Shown piece by piece: positions 33,617 to 42,084 of a stretch of DNA of 64,000 nucleotides; position 1 is the stretch's first letter; each line of letters opens with the position of its first letter. Origin of the DNA: SHZI01 sp038214295 (GTDB lineage Bacteria > Pseudomonadota > Gammaproteobacteria > Steroidobacterales > GCA-2729495); the NCBI GenBank assembly GCA_038214295.1, contig JBBQSA010000006.1, forward strand, positions 1-64,000, given 5' to 3'. The position numbers were made by a program, and so were the translations under genes. A model generated the notes under the pieces. The model saw nothing but the letters and a program-made list of their open reading frames with translations, had not been told where the DNA came from and did not search any database.

Positions 33617-34712
33617 TCAGAGGCCCTGCTTCAGGCTGGCTTCAATGAATTTCCTTAAGTCGCCGTCGAGAATCTTGTCCGGACTGCCGGACTCGACACC
33701 CGTCCGGAGATCCTTGACCCGGGACTGATCGAGGACGTAGGAGCGGATCTGCTGGCCCCAGCCCACGTCCGTCTTGGTGTCCTCAATCGCCTGCGCCTCG
33801 GCGCGCCGCCGCAACTCCTCGAGTTCGTACAGCTTGGCGCGCAGCATCTTCATCGCGGTGGCCCGGTTCTTGTGCTGGGAGCGCTCGTTCTGGCACTGCA
33901 CGACCGTGTTGGTGGGCACGTGCGTAATGCGCACCGCGGACTCCGTCTTGTTGACGTGCTGGCCGCCGGCACCACTCGCCCGGTACACGTCGGTACGCAG
34001 GTCCGACGGATCGATCTCGATCTCGATGTCGTCGTCCAGTTCCGGAGAGACAAAGACGGCGGCGAACGAGGTGTGGCGGCGGTTACCCGAATCGAAGGGC
34101 GACTTCCTGACCAGCCGGTGCACGCCGGTTTCCGTCCGCAGCCAGCCGTAGGCATAGGGCCCGCTGACCTGGATGGTGGCGCTCTTGATCCCCGCCACTT
34201 CCCCGGCTGACGCCTCGATCATCTCGGCGGCAAAACCGTTCGACTCGGCGTACTTGAGATACATCCGCAGGAGCATAGCCGCCCAGTCCTGCGCCTCGGT
34301 GCCGCCGGCGCCTGCCTGGACGTCAAGGAAGGCATTGGCGGCATCGTGCTTGCCGGCGAACATGCGGGCAAACTCGAGTTGCTCCACGTCAGTGGTCACG
34401 CCTTTCAGGTCACGAACCACCTCTTCGACGGTCGACTCGTCGTCTGCTTCCTCAGCGAGCTCGAGCAGGCCCACGGAATCCTCAAGGGACCGGTCGATTT
34501 TCTCGATGCGGCTCAGCACGAACTCCAGCTCGGACTGCTCCCTGCCCAGGGCCTGGGCACGGCCCGAATCGTTCCAGACGGAGGGATCCTGGAGAGCCTC
34601 GCGGACTTCGCTCAGCCGGCGGGCCTTGGCGTCGAAGTCAAAGATACCCCCTGAGCGCGCCGCAGCGCTCACGAAGGTCGCGGATGGAGAGCTTGATCTG
34701 GGCAGTTTCCAT
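33617..34712 (-). CDS. prfB: Peptide chain release factor 2, with programmed +1 frameshift
   Basis: RF2 releases peptides at UGA and UAA. The gene is in two frames: an ATG at 34712 opens 24 codons (METAQIKLSIRDLRERCGAL then RGYL) that end at an in-frame TGA (34640-34638); a +1 shift continues as DFDAKARRLSEVREAL for 340 more residues, making about 364, equal to E. coli (365). The RF2 motifs ASGAGGQHVNKTESAVRI (GGQ) and SPFDSGNRRHTSF (SPF, stop-codon reading) are present. The early +1-frame start at 34672 is not real. It lies 30 bases after recJ and two before lysS. Confidence 0.97.
34637..34652 (-). promoter_or_regulatory. RF2 programmed +1 frameshift site
   Basis: The minus strand reads AGG GGG TAT CTT TGA C, identical to the E. 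coli RF2 site: a Shine-Dalgarno-like AGGGGG three bases before the slippery CTT and a UGA stop followed by C. Low RF2 slows termination at this UGA and lets the ribosome shift to GAC, so RF2 controls its own level. Confidence 0.97.
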
Positions 34713-34742
34713 GGTCAGGGGTCACGCGGGAAAAACGGCATG

Positions 34743-36488
34743 CTAGACGCAATCCAGGTGCTCAACAACCAGCTGGGCCTTGCGCGTTGCCCGGTAGTGG
34801 TTCACGTCGAGGCGATAGATGAGGCGCACCGGGACGTCCCTGGCGCTCGCCAGTGGCCCGTGACGAAAGGCGATCGCATCCAGCACGGGTCCGCCATCCC
34901 GGTGCTGGACCCGCAGCCGCAGGTGCTGCTCGCCCACGATCCGCTGCTCCCGCACGTCAAAGAGGTTATCGAACAGCGGCTCGGGGAAGGCCTGCCCCCA
35001 GGGCCCGCCGCCGGCGAGGGCTTCAGCGAGCTCCAGGTGGAGGTCAGCCGGCCCGAGCCCCCCGTCAGTCCAGAGCACGGCGCCGGCCCCCAGGACGGAG
35101 GCCTGCCGGGACACCTCGGCCGCGAGGGCCCGGCTGAAGTCCGGCAGGTCCGGCTCGGCCAGAGACAGCCCGGCCGCCATCGCGTGCCCGCCGTAGCGCA
35201 CTTCGACACCGGGGCAGGCGGTGACCGCGGCGGCAATGGCATCGCGGATGTTCAGCCCTTCGACGGACCGGGCCGAACCGCGCAGCATCCCCGCTTCCGT
35301 CCCCCGGGCGAAGGCAATGGCTGGCTGGCCCGTGATTTCCCGCATCCGGTTTGCCACCAGCCCGACGATGCCGGGATGCCAGCGCTCATCGAAGAGGCAC
35401 AGCCCCGCCCCCGCCGCAAAGTCAGGAAGATCGGCAAGCAGTGCCTCAGCTTCCGCCTGCATCCGCTGCTGGAGACCGCGCCGCTCGGTGTTGAGTTCGT
35501 CCAGCTGGGACGCGTGCCCGAGCGCCGTGGCCGTGTCCGCCGCCAGCAGACAGTCGATGCCCAGCGTCATGTCGGTGAGCCGACCGGCCGCATTGAGCCG
35601 CGGCGCAATGGCAAAGCCAAGGTCTCCCCCGCGGGCGAGAGCCGGATCGCGCCCGGCGGCCTGGAACAGGGCCTCTATCCCCGGCCGTGAACGGCCGGAA
35701 CGGATGCGCCGCAGGCCCTCGGCCACCAGAATCCGGTTGTTGAAATCGAGGGGCACCAGATCGGCGACGGTGCCCAGAGCGACCAGGTCGAGGCAGTCAG
35801 CGACGGCGTCACGGGCAACCTGTGCGGTGATGAGTCCCCGCTCGGCAAGACAACGGCCCGTGGCTGCCATCAGGTAAAAGGCCACGCCAACCCCGCACAG
35901 CGCCGGGCTCGCAAATGTCGACCCCGGCAAGTTGGGATTCACGATGAGCGCTGCATCCGGCAGGCGCGGACCTGCCAGGTGATGATCGGTGATCAGCACC
36001 TCCATGCCCAGCTCGCGCGCCCGGCGCACCCCGTCAATGCTGGTGATGCCGTTGTCGACGGTCACCAGCAGGTGCGGCTCGCGGGCCGCGGCCAGTTCCG
36101 CGATGCCGCGTGAGAGTCCGTAGCCCAGCGTGAAGCGGTCGGGGACCAGAAAGCCCGGACTGGCAAAGCCGAAGGCCCGCAGGCAACTGACCGTGAGGGC
36201 CGTGGCCGTCGCGCCATCCGCGTCGAAGTCCCCGATGACCAGGATGCGCTCGCCCTGCTCGCGGGACCGGGCAAGGCGTTCGGCCGCCGCCGTGACGCCA
36301 GGCAGGTCGCCAATGGGGACCAGCCGCGCAAGCCCCGGGCGAAGCTCGGCCGGGGCCACCTGCCGGGCGGCAAGCACCCGGCGCAGGACCGGGTGCAGGT
36401 CGGCAGGCAGGGCTTCCAGAAGCGGCGTGGGGGCCAGCCGGCAACGGATGTCGCGGGCACCGTCCGGCGGAGCGCTACGCAGGCTCAT
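34743..36488 (-). CDS. recJ: Single-stranded-DNA-specific exonuclease RecJ
   Basis: A 581-residue 5'-3' exonuclease of the DHH superfamily used in RecFOR recombination and mismatch repair. Motif I is VIGDFDADGATATAL, the VTVDNGITS and LITDHHLAGP (DHH) motifs follow, then NPNLPGS and the DHHA1 signature YGGHAMAAGLSL. The C-terminal OB fold ends the protein. The ATG at 36488 is preferred to a GTG at 36530 that would overlap the divergent DUF498 gene start. It is upstream of prfB as in many proteobacteria. Confidence 0.95.
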   Translation of the reverse strand: MSLRSAPPDGARDIRCRLAPTPLLEALPADLHPVLRRVLAARQVAPAELRPGLARLVPIGDLPGVTAAAERLARSREQGERILVIGDFDADGATATALTVSCLRAFGFASPGFLVPDRFTLGYGLSRGIAELAAAREPHLLVTVDNGITSIDGVRRARELGMEVLITDHHLAGPRLPDAALIVNPNLPGSTFASPALCGVGVAFYLMAATGRCLAERGLITAQVARDAVADCLDLVALGTVADLVPLDFNNRILVAEGLRRIRSGRSRPGIEALFQAAGRDPALARGGDLGFAIAPRLNAAGRLTDMTLGIDCLLAADTATALGHASQLDELNTERRGLQQRMQAEAEALLADLPDFAAGAGLCLFDERWHPGIVGLVANRMREITGQPAIAFARGTEAGMLRGSARSVEGLNIRDAIAAAVTACPGVEVRYGGHAMAAGLSLAEPDLPDFSRALAAEVSRQASVLGAGAVLWTDGGLGPADLHLELAEALAGGGPWGQAFPEPLFDNLFDVREQRIVGEQHLRLRVQHRDGGPVLDAIAFRHGPLASARDVPVRLIYRLDVNHYRATRKAQLVVEHLDCV

Positions 36489-36518
36489 GCTATCGTCTGG
36501 GGCCAACGGGGAAGGGTC

Positions 36519-36899
36519 ATGAAACTGCACGCCGAGAAGGGCTCGGGAAATTATATACAGTCGGTCTCAGCTGATTCTGTCGTGATCAATGGCACGACCT
36601 TTTCCGGGCCAGTCATCGTCAGCGCGGACCGCATCATCACGGGCTGGCTGCCCCGCCCCATCGCGGACCTCCAGATCGATGACTTTCTCCCGGTGCTGGA
36701 CCTGGATCCGGAAGTGATTCTGTTCGGCACCGGGCCGAACCACCACTTTGCCGGCAACCGCCTGATGACCGCCATCATGTCCCGGGGTGTTGGCTTCGAG
36801 GTAATGGCGACGGCCGCTGCTTGCCGCACCTACAACGTGCTCGCCGCAGAGGATCGCCGGGTTGTGGCCGCGCTGCTCCTGGAACCCAGGGCTGGCTGA
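36519..36899 (+). CDS. Mth938-like domain (DUF498) protein
   Basis: A 126-residue protein of the Mth938/DUF498 family (human NDUFAF3, a complex I assembly factor, is a relative). Diagnostic stretches are NYIQSVSADSVVINGTTFSG, FGTGPNHHFAGNRLMTAIMS and the closing ACRTYNVLAAEDRRVVAALL. The bacterial role is unproven. The ATG at 36519 has a GGGGAAGGG site. It is divergent from recJ (30 bases) and converges tightly on nlpD, at the place where rpoS would lie in Pseudomonas or E. coli. Confidence 0.87.
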   Translation: MKLHAEKGSGNYIQSVSADSVVINGTTFSGPVIVSADRIITGWLPRPIADLQIDDFLPVLDLDPEVILFGTGPNHHFAGNRLMTAIMSRGVGFEVMATAAACRTYNVLAAEDRRVVAALLLEPRAG

Positions 36900-36905
36900 C
36901 TTCAT

Positions 36906-37631
36906 TCAGCGCCCGGGCAGCTCGCTGAGCGGATCCACGGGAATGCCGTTGCGGCGAATTTCGAAGTGCAGTATCGCGCGCCGACCCTGGAGGCCCGGCG
37001 ACGGCCCCTCGCCCATCCGGGCAATGAGCTGCCCGGCAGCCACGTCCTCGCCTTCGCGGACCAGCAAGGCCCGGTTGTAGCCATAAGCGCTGAGCCAGTT
37101 GGCGCTGTGCTTGATGATGAGCAGTTCCCCGTAACCCACGAGGCCGCTACCGGCGTATACAACCCGGCCGCCGGCCGCCGCGCGCACGGGATCGCCCGGC
37201 TCGCCCTTGATCTGGATACCCGACGCCGTGAGCGGTGACTCGCCGTAGCGCACGAGCACCGGACCGGCGACGGGCCACTGCCACCGGGGAGGCCCCTCGA
37301 CAATGCCGACCGGCGCGCTGTCCGCCGCCCCGCCGGCCGACGCGCCACCCGGCGGCCTCAACCGCAGGACCTGGCCCACCTGGATCAGGGTGCCGTCACC
37401 CAAGCCGTTCCAGGCCGCCAGGCTGCCGACATCGAGACCGTACCTGAAGGCGATGCCGTACAGCGTCTCGCCGGCCTGCACCCGGTGCGCGCCGGGCCGC
37501 TCGCCCCCGGGCACCCGAACCCCGGTCCGCGGCTTGCCAGCCGGTGACTCCTCCCACCGGACAGCAGCACTGCAGCCGGCGACCAGCAGAACCATCAGGG
37601 TGACCAGGAGCCGCTGGAGCAGACAGCTCAT
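36906..37631 (-). CDS. nlpD: NlpD-like lipoprotein with LysM and degenerate LytM domains
   Basis: A 241-residue outer-membrane lipoprotein that activates cell-separation amidases. The signal peptide ends in a lipobox LVAGC (C20). One LysM domain lies at about 49-91 (HRVQAGETLYGIAFRYGLDV). The C-terminal LytM/M23 domain (about 125-238) has lost the zinc ligands: the HxGxD site reads GIQIKG and the HxH site reads SAYGYN, exactly as in NlpD, so it should be an activator, not a hydrolase. It follows pcm by ten bases (surE-pcm-nlpD). Shorter than E. coli NlpD (379), with a short linker. Confidence 0.9.
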   Translation of the reverse strand: MSCLLQRLLVTLMVLLVAGCSAAVRWEESPAGKPRTGVRVPGGERPGAHRVQAGETLYGIAFRYGLDVGSLAAWNGLGDGTLIQVGQVLRLRPPGGASAGGAADSAPVGIVEGPPRWQWPVAGPVLVRYGESPLTASGIQIKGEPGDPVRAAAGGRVVYAGSGLVGYGELLIIKHSANWLSAYGYNRALLVREGEDVAAGQLIARMGEGPSPGLQGRRAILHFEIRRNGIPVDPLSELPGR

Positions 37632-37641
37632 CGCTCGCCGT

Positions 37642-38316
37642 TCAGCCCGTACCCTCGACGAGCGGCACGAAGGACACGCGCGAAAGCTGTTCCCGCTCCA
37701 GGCCGTCGGCGGTCCGCGTGTAGCAGACGAGGTCCTGCTGGCCCGCGGGTCCGACGGGAATGACCAGCCGCCCGCCCTCGCTGAGTTGGTCGAGGAGCGC
37801 ACTGGGCACCTCGGCTGGCGCCGCCGCCACGATGATGCCGTCAAAGGGTGCCTGGCCGGGCCAACCCTGGAAGCCGTCGCCGTGGCGGTAGCGGATGTTC
37901 TTGAAACCGAGTTCGTTCAGCCGGATCCGCGCCGCCTGTTGCAGGCTGCCGATGCGCTCAATCGTGAACAGCTGCCGCACGAACGGTGACAGGACCGCGG
38001 TCTGGTACCCGCAACCCGTGCCCACCTCCAAAACCTTCTTCAGCGGCTTGTCGAGCCCCGAGACCAGCGCCTGCGTCATCAGGGCAACGATCCACGGCTG
38101 TGAAATCGTCTGCCCCTGCCCGATCGGCAGCGGGCTGTCCTCGTAGGCCCGGCTCGCCAGCGCCTCATCGACAAAGAGGTGCCTGGGTACGCTCCGGATA
38201 CGCTCCAGCACCGCCGTGTTGCTGATGCCGGTCTCCCCGAGCCGCTGGATGAGCCGCTCACGAGTGCGTGCGGACGTCATACCGATACCGCGGATAGCGC
38301 GCTGCTCGCCGGTCAC
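37642..38316 (-). CDS. pcm: Protein-L-isoaspartate O-methyltransferase
   Basis: A 224-residue SAM-dependent enzyme that starts repair of isoaspartyl residues in aged proteins. Seen are RHLFVDEALASRAYEDSPLPIG, the substrate motif GQGQTISQPWIVALMTQ, the SAM motif LEVGTGCGYQTAVLSP and VAAAPAEVPSALLDQL. The GTG start overlaps the surE stop (GTGA); an ATG at 38280 is a possible shorter start. Length is near E. coli Pcm (208). Confidence 0.95.
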   Translation of the reverse strand: MTGEQRAIRGIGMTSARTRERLIQRLGETGISNTAVLERIRSVPRHLFVDEALASRAYEDSPLPIGQGQTISQPWIVALMTQALVSGLDKPLKKVLEVGTGCGYQTAVLSPFVRQLFTIERIGSLQQAARIRLNELGFKNIRYRHGDGFQGWPGQAPFDGIIVAAAPAEVPSALLDQLSEGGRLVIPVGPAGQQDLVCYTRTADGLEREQLSRVSFVPLVEGTG

Positions 38317-39053
38317 TGCGGCAACCAGTCGGCAATCAGCTCCAGGCGCGACCGGTCAGTGAGATCGAGCTTGAGCGGCGTCACGGAGACGAATCCGTGC
38401 TCAATGGCGTGGAAGTCCGTGCCCGGACCGGCATCCTGGCCCTTGCCCGCGGCGCCCACCCAGTAGATCCGCCGTCCCTTCGGATCCAGGGACTCCACGA
38501 CGGGCTCCGCGCGGTGACGGTAGCCAAGGCGCGTCGCCTTAAAACCGCGTATGTCTCCGTAGGGAATATCCGGCACGTTGACGTTCAGGATGGTGTCCGG
38601 CGGCAGCGGCTTGCCGGCGAGGGTCTGGAACAGTGTGCGGATCGCCTGGCCCGCCGTGTCGAAGTAGCGGTGCTCGCCAGTCAGGGAAACCGCGATGGCA
38701 GGCAATCCCAGGAAACGGCCCTCAACAGCGGCAGCGACCGTACCCGAATAGAGCACGTCATCGCCGAGGTTGGCCCCGTGATTGATACCGGCGATCACCA
38801 TGTCCGGCTCCTGCTCCAGAAGCCCGGTTATCGCGAGATGGACGCAGTCCGTCGGCGTCCCGTTGACGTAGAAAATGCCCTCGCGAGTCTTGCCGACCCG
38901 CAGCGGCACGTCGAGCGTCAGGGAGTGGCTGGCCCCGCTCTGGTTGCGGTCAGGGGCCACGACGGTGATATCAGCCAGGTCCGCCAGGCTCAGGGCAAGC
39001 GTGGCGAGGCCATCGGCCTGATAGCCATCGTCATTGGAAAGAAGGAGACGCAT
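38313..39053 (-). CDS. surE: 5'-nucleotidase SurE
   Basis: A 246-residue metal-dependent nucleoside monophosphatase of stationary-phase survival. The metal site is LLSNDDGYQADGL at the very start, with VVAPDRNQSGASHSLTL and the third ligand in GINHGANLGDDVLYSGTV. It leads a surE-pcm-nlpD unit. In Pseudomonas truD and ispF precede surE; here smr diverges instead. Length equals E. coli SurE (253). Confidence 0.96.
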   Translation of the reverse strand: MRLLLSNDDGYQADGLATLALSLADLADITVVAPDRNQSGASHSLTLDVPLRVGKTREGIFYVNGTPTDCVHLAITGLLEQEPDMVIAGINHGANLGDDVLYSGTVAAAVEGRFLGLPAIAVSLTGEHRYFDTAGQAIRTLFQTLAGKPLPPDTILNVNVPDIPYGDIRGFKATRLGYRHRAEPVVESLDPKGRRIYWVGAAGKGQDAGPGTDFHAIEHGFVSVTPLKLDLTDRSRLELIADWLPQ

Positions 39054-39119
39054 TGTTCAGCAGCCGGGACAGTGAAGCCCTAGAATGCTAAAGCATCGTG
39101 AGCAGGCGTAGGAGCCCCG

Positions 39120-39668
39120 GTGACACGCAAGGGTGGAAAAAATCCGGAAACGGACGATCCCACGACTTTCGGGTCCGTGGTTGGGCCCGTCGTGCCGGTC
39201 AAGACACGGCTCCGGGTGCCCCTGCGCAAGGCCCCGCCCCCGCCGCGCGCCCGCTTTTCCCGGGCGGATGACGCAGCTGTTCTCGCGGAATCACTGGCCG
39301 CGGGACCCGGCGACATCGGTCTCGAAAACGGCGATGAGCTGCATTTCCGGCGGCCCCACGTTCCCCTGAAGGTGCTGAAGGACCTGAAGCGCGGGAAGTA
39401 TTCGATCCAGGACGAACTGGATCTCCACGGCCTCACGGCCAACGAAGCGCGGCTGATGCTCCGGGCATTCATGACTGACGTGTTGCTGCAGGGCCACCGC
39501 TGCGTACGGATCGTCCATGGCAAGGGCCTGCGCTCAGGCCCCGGCGGCCCGGTCCTCAAGGTCAAGCTGAACAAGTGGCTTCCCCAGTGGGAGCAGGTGC
39601 TGGCGTACACGACGGCACCCGCCCGGGACGGGGGCACCGGCGCCATGTACGTGCTGCTGGCCCGCTAG
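39120..39668 (+). CDS. Smr domain protein (SmrA/SmrB family)
   Basis: A 182-residue protein with a basic, disordered N-terminal half and a C-terminal Smr domain (about 97-180). The Smr motifs are DELDLHGLTANEARLML (LDLHG) and IVHGKGLRS (HGKG). In E. coli SmrB (YfcN) is a nuclease that cleaves mRNA at collided ribosomes, and its N-terminal extension binds the ribosome; this gene has the same build, so SmrB-like rescue is a fair inference. The GTG at 39120 has AGGAG five bases upstream. It is divergent from surE and converges on the isomerase gene six bases away. Confidence 0.85.
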   Translation: MTRKGGKNPETDDPTTFGSVVGPVVPVKTRLRVPLRKAPPPPRARFSRADDAAVLAESLAAGPGDIGLENGDELHFRRPHVPLKVLKDLKRGKYSIQDELDLHGLTANEARLMLRAFMTDVLLQGHRCVRIVHGKGLRSGPGGPVLKVKLNKWLPQWEQVLAYTTAPARDGGTGAMYVLLAR

Positions 39669-39673
39669 CGGCG

Positions 39674-40420
39674 TCAGTCCTTCTTCAGGCGGTCTGCCAG
39701 CTTGCGCATTCCCGCCTGGGTCTCGGCGCTGAACCACCAGCCGGTTGCTGCGGCCACATCCCCGGAACTCGCCAGGGCCTCGATCAGGCGCGACTTGGCC
39801 GCCAGCCGCGTCGTGTTCATCGCGACTGGCGGCAGGGCCAGTAATTCGTTGGCACGGGCCAGCGCGGTTGCCAGCAGGTCGTCCGGACCCGTGAGTTCAT
39901 CCAGCAAGCCGGCGGCCAGCGCCTCGTCCATGGACAGCAGCTGACCGCGAGTCGCCATGCTTCGCGCCAGCCGCGGGCCGACCGCCTCCGCGAGCGCCAT
40001 AAGGATGGTGCCCGGCACCGGCAGACCCACCTGCACCTCGTTGAGCCCGATCCTGAACCGGCCGGTGACCCCAATCCGGTAATCGCAATGAAGCGCCAGG
40101 ACGGCGCCGCCCGCCGGCGCGTGACCCGAAACGGCCGCAATCACCGGCACCGGGCTGGCGGCCAGCTGGCGGGTCAGGGTGAAAAAGAGACTCCAGAACG
40201 CCTCGACCTGCCGCCGGTCCTGCGCGAGCAGCTCCGGCACGTCCAGCCCGCCGCTGAACATACCGGGCCGGCCGGTCAGTATCAGGGCATGGGCGCCGTC
40301 CATCCGCGCCGTTTCCAGGGCTGCCAGCAGCCGCTCCACCAGTTCCCGGTTGAGGGCGTTGGCGGGCGGGCGATCCATCCGGATCTCCGCAACGGCCTCA
40401 TGGAACTGGATGTGCAGCAC
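39674..40420 (-). CDS. Delta3,Delta2-enoyl-CoA isomerase-like crotonase family protein
   Basis: A 248-residue crotonase-fold enzyme. Oxyanion-hole segments are RPGMFSGGLDVPEL and SGHAPAGGAVLALHCDYRIG. Of the two catalytic glutamates of a true enoyl-CoA hydratase only one remains: E128 in RIGLNEVQVGL is kept, while the other position is V107. This is the pattern of mitochondrial enoyl-CoA isomerase (ECI1: FSAGLDL, PAGGCLVALTCDYRI, IGLNETQLG), which moves a 3-double bond to position 2 in oxidation of unsaturated fatty acids. Start GTG at 40420. It follows ftsB by 28 bases, where ispD usually lies. Confidence 0.83.
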   Translation of the reverse strand: MLHIQFHEAVAEIRMDRPPANALNRELVERLLAALETARMDGAHALILTGRPGMFSGGLDVPELLAQDRRQVEAFWSLFFTLTRQLAASPVPVIAAVSGHAPAGGAVLALHCDYRIGVTGRFRIGLNEVQVGLPVPGTILMALAEAVGPRLARSMATRGQLLSMDEALAAGLLDELTGPDDLLATALARANELLALPPVAMNTTRLAAKSRLIEALASSGDVAAATGWWFSAETQAGMRKLADRLKKD

Positions 40421-40448
40421 GGCTATGTGGAACCAGTGCGGGGACCGA

Positions 40449-40754
40449 TCAGCCGGTTGGCCCGGGAGCTCCGAAAAGGTAGAAGGTCTCGGCAGGCCCG
40501 ATCAGCCCGAGGTCGGCCCGGGCGCGCTCCTCGACCGCGCTATCGCCCTTGCGCAGCTCGACGACCTCGAACTCGAGGCGCTGGTTGCGCTGGCTGAGAC
40601 GGCTGTTCTCAGCCATCTGCTCGGTGATCAGGCTGCCCAGGCGCGCCACTTCCCGATAGCCGTCATCCGACACCCACAGCCTGACTTGCAGCAGCAGGAG
40701 CAGCACCGACAGCAGCCCGATGCCCGCCCGGACTGCCAGAATTTCGCCCCGCAT
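40449..40754 (-). CDS. ftsB: Cell division protein FtsB
   Basis: A 101-residue single-pass divisome protein that joins FtsL and FtsQ. The N-terminal helix spans about 6-25 (LAVRAGIGLLSVLLLLLQVRLW), followed by a coiled coil (about 30-65, with LITEQMAENSRLSQRNQRLEF broken at usual heptads) and the conserved end EERARADLGLIGPAETFYLF. The ATG at 40754 has GGAGGGGG upstream; the longer frame is not used. It is downstream of eno, as in Pseudomonas (pyrG-kdsA-eno-ftsB). Confidence 0.94.
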   Translation of the reverse strand: MRGEILAVRAGIGLLSVLLLLLQVRLWVSDDGYREVARLGSLITEQMAENSRLSQRNQRLEFEVVELRKGDSAVEERARADLGLIGPAETFYLFGAPGPTG

Positions 40755-40800
40755 ATCGCCCCCTCCGCAGCGGCCCCTTGGCCCCCGAAAGCGCCGGCCG

Positions 40801-42084
40801 TCAGCCCGGCAACGCGACGGGAAACGCCGACCTTCCCGCGTACTGTGCCTCGGCGCCCAGCAACTCTTCAATCCGCAGCAGCTGATTGTACTTCGCGATC
40901 CGGTCCGAACGGCAGAGGGAGCCCGTCTTTATCTGGGTCGCACGGGTCCCCACGGCGATATCGGCGATGGTCGAGTCCTCGGTCTCGCCGGACCGGTGCG
41001 AAATCACGGCGGCGTACCCGGCATCCACCGCCATGTCGATGGCAGCCAGCGTCTCGGTCAGCGTCCCGATCTGGTTGGGCTTGATCAGGATGGCATTGGC
41101 GATCCCGTCCGCTATGCCGCGGGAGAGAATCGAGGTATTGGTCACGAACAGGTCATCGCCGACCAGCTGCAGCCGCTTGCCGAGCGCCCGGGTCAGCAGC
41201 GCCCACCCGTCCCAGTCGTCCTCCGCCATACCGTCCTCGATCGAGATAATCGGGTACCCGCGGGCCAGGCCGGCAAGATAGTCGGCAAAACGCACCGGCG
41301 TGAAGGTCCTTCCCTCGGACTCGAGGTGATAGACACCGTCGCGGAACAACTCGGTGCTCGCAACATCCAGCCCGAGAAATACATCGTGGCCCAGCGAGAA
41401 ACCCGCCTTGCCGACGGCCTCGGCGATGGTATCGAGGGCCGCCGCATTCGAGGGGAGGTTGGGTGCAAAGCCCCCCTCGTCTCCCACCGCCGTACTGAGG
41501 CCCATGCCCCTCAGCACGGACTTCAGCGCATGAAAGATCTCGGTGCCATAGCGCAGCGCCTCACCAAAGGAGCTGGCACCAACGGGCAGGACCATGAACT
41601 CCTGGATGTCCACGCTGTTGTCGGCGTGGGCGCCACCGTTAATGATGTTCATCATCGGCACCGGCAGCACCGTGCTCGTCCCCAGCGTCCGGAACAGCGG
41701 CTCACCGCGATCCGCCGCCGCGGCGTGGGCGGCGGCAAGGGAAACAGCCAGGATGGCATTGGCGCCCAGGTGCTCCTTGTTGGGCATCCCGTCGAGATTG
41801 ATCATCTTCCGGTCGAGCGTCTTCTGGTCGCGGCCGTCAAGACCAAGCAATTCACTGCGGATTTCGCCATTGACCATTGTCACGGCGCGACGCACGCCCT
41901 TGCCGAGATAGCGGCTGGGATCACCGTCCCGGAGCTCGACGGCCTCGCGGCTCCCGGTGGAAGCGCCGGAGGGTACGGCGGCGCGCCCCAGCACTCCGCT
42001 CTCCAGCCGGACTTCGGCTTCAACCGTGGGATTTCCGCGGGAGTCCAGGATCTCCCGGCCATGGACATCGACAATCGCGCTCAT
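40801..42084 (-). CDS. eno: Enolase
   Basis: A 427-residue glycolytic enzyme converting 2-phosphoglycerate to phosphoenolpyruvate; also a degradosome member in E. coli. Key parts are VPSGASTGSREAVELRD, the catalytic acid loop GDEGGFAPNL, the metal ligands in LGLDVAST, SIEDGMAEDDW and GDDLFVTN, the lysine in ILIKPNQIGTLTET, and the signature VISHRSGETEDSTIADIAVG. It overlaps kdsA by one base (TGATG). Length is near E. coli enolase (432). Confidence 0.98.
   Translation of the reverse strand: MSAIVDVHGREILDSRGNPTVEAEVRLESGVLGRAAVPSGASTGSREAVELRDGDPSRYLGKGVRRAVTMVNGEIRSELLGLDGRDQKTLDRKMINLDGMPNKEHLGANAILAVSLAAAHAAAADRGEPLFRTLGTSTVLPVPMMNIINGGAHADNSVDIQEFMVLPVGASSFGEALRYGTEIFHALKSVLRGMGLSTAVGDEGGFAPNLPSNAAALDTIAEAVGKAGFSLGHDVFLGLDVASTELFRDGVYHLESEGRTFTPVRFADYLAGLARGYPIISIEDGMAEDDWDGWALLTRALGKRLQLVGDDLFVTNTSILSRGIADGIANAILIKPNQIGTLTETLAAIDMAVDAGYAAVISHRSGETEDSTIADIAVGTRATQIKTGSLCRSDRIAKYNQLLRIEELLGAEAQYAGRSAFPVALPG

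Noticed and set aside
39053..39086. TAGAAT between surE and smr as a -10 element
   Set aside because: The nearest -35-like TTGTTC is 22 bases away and the spacing is too long.
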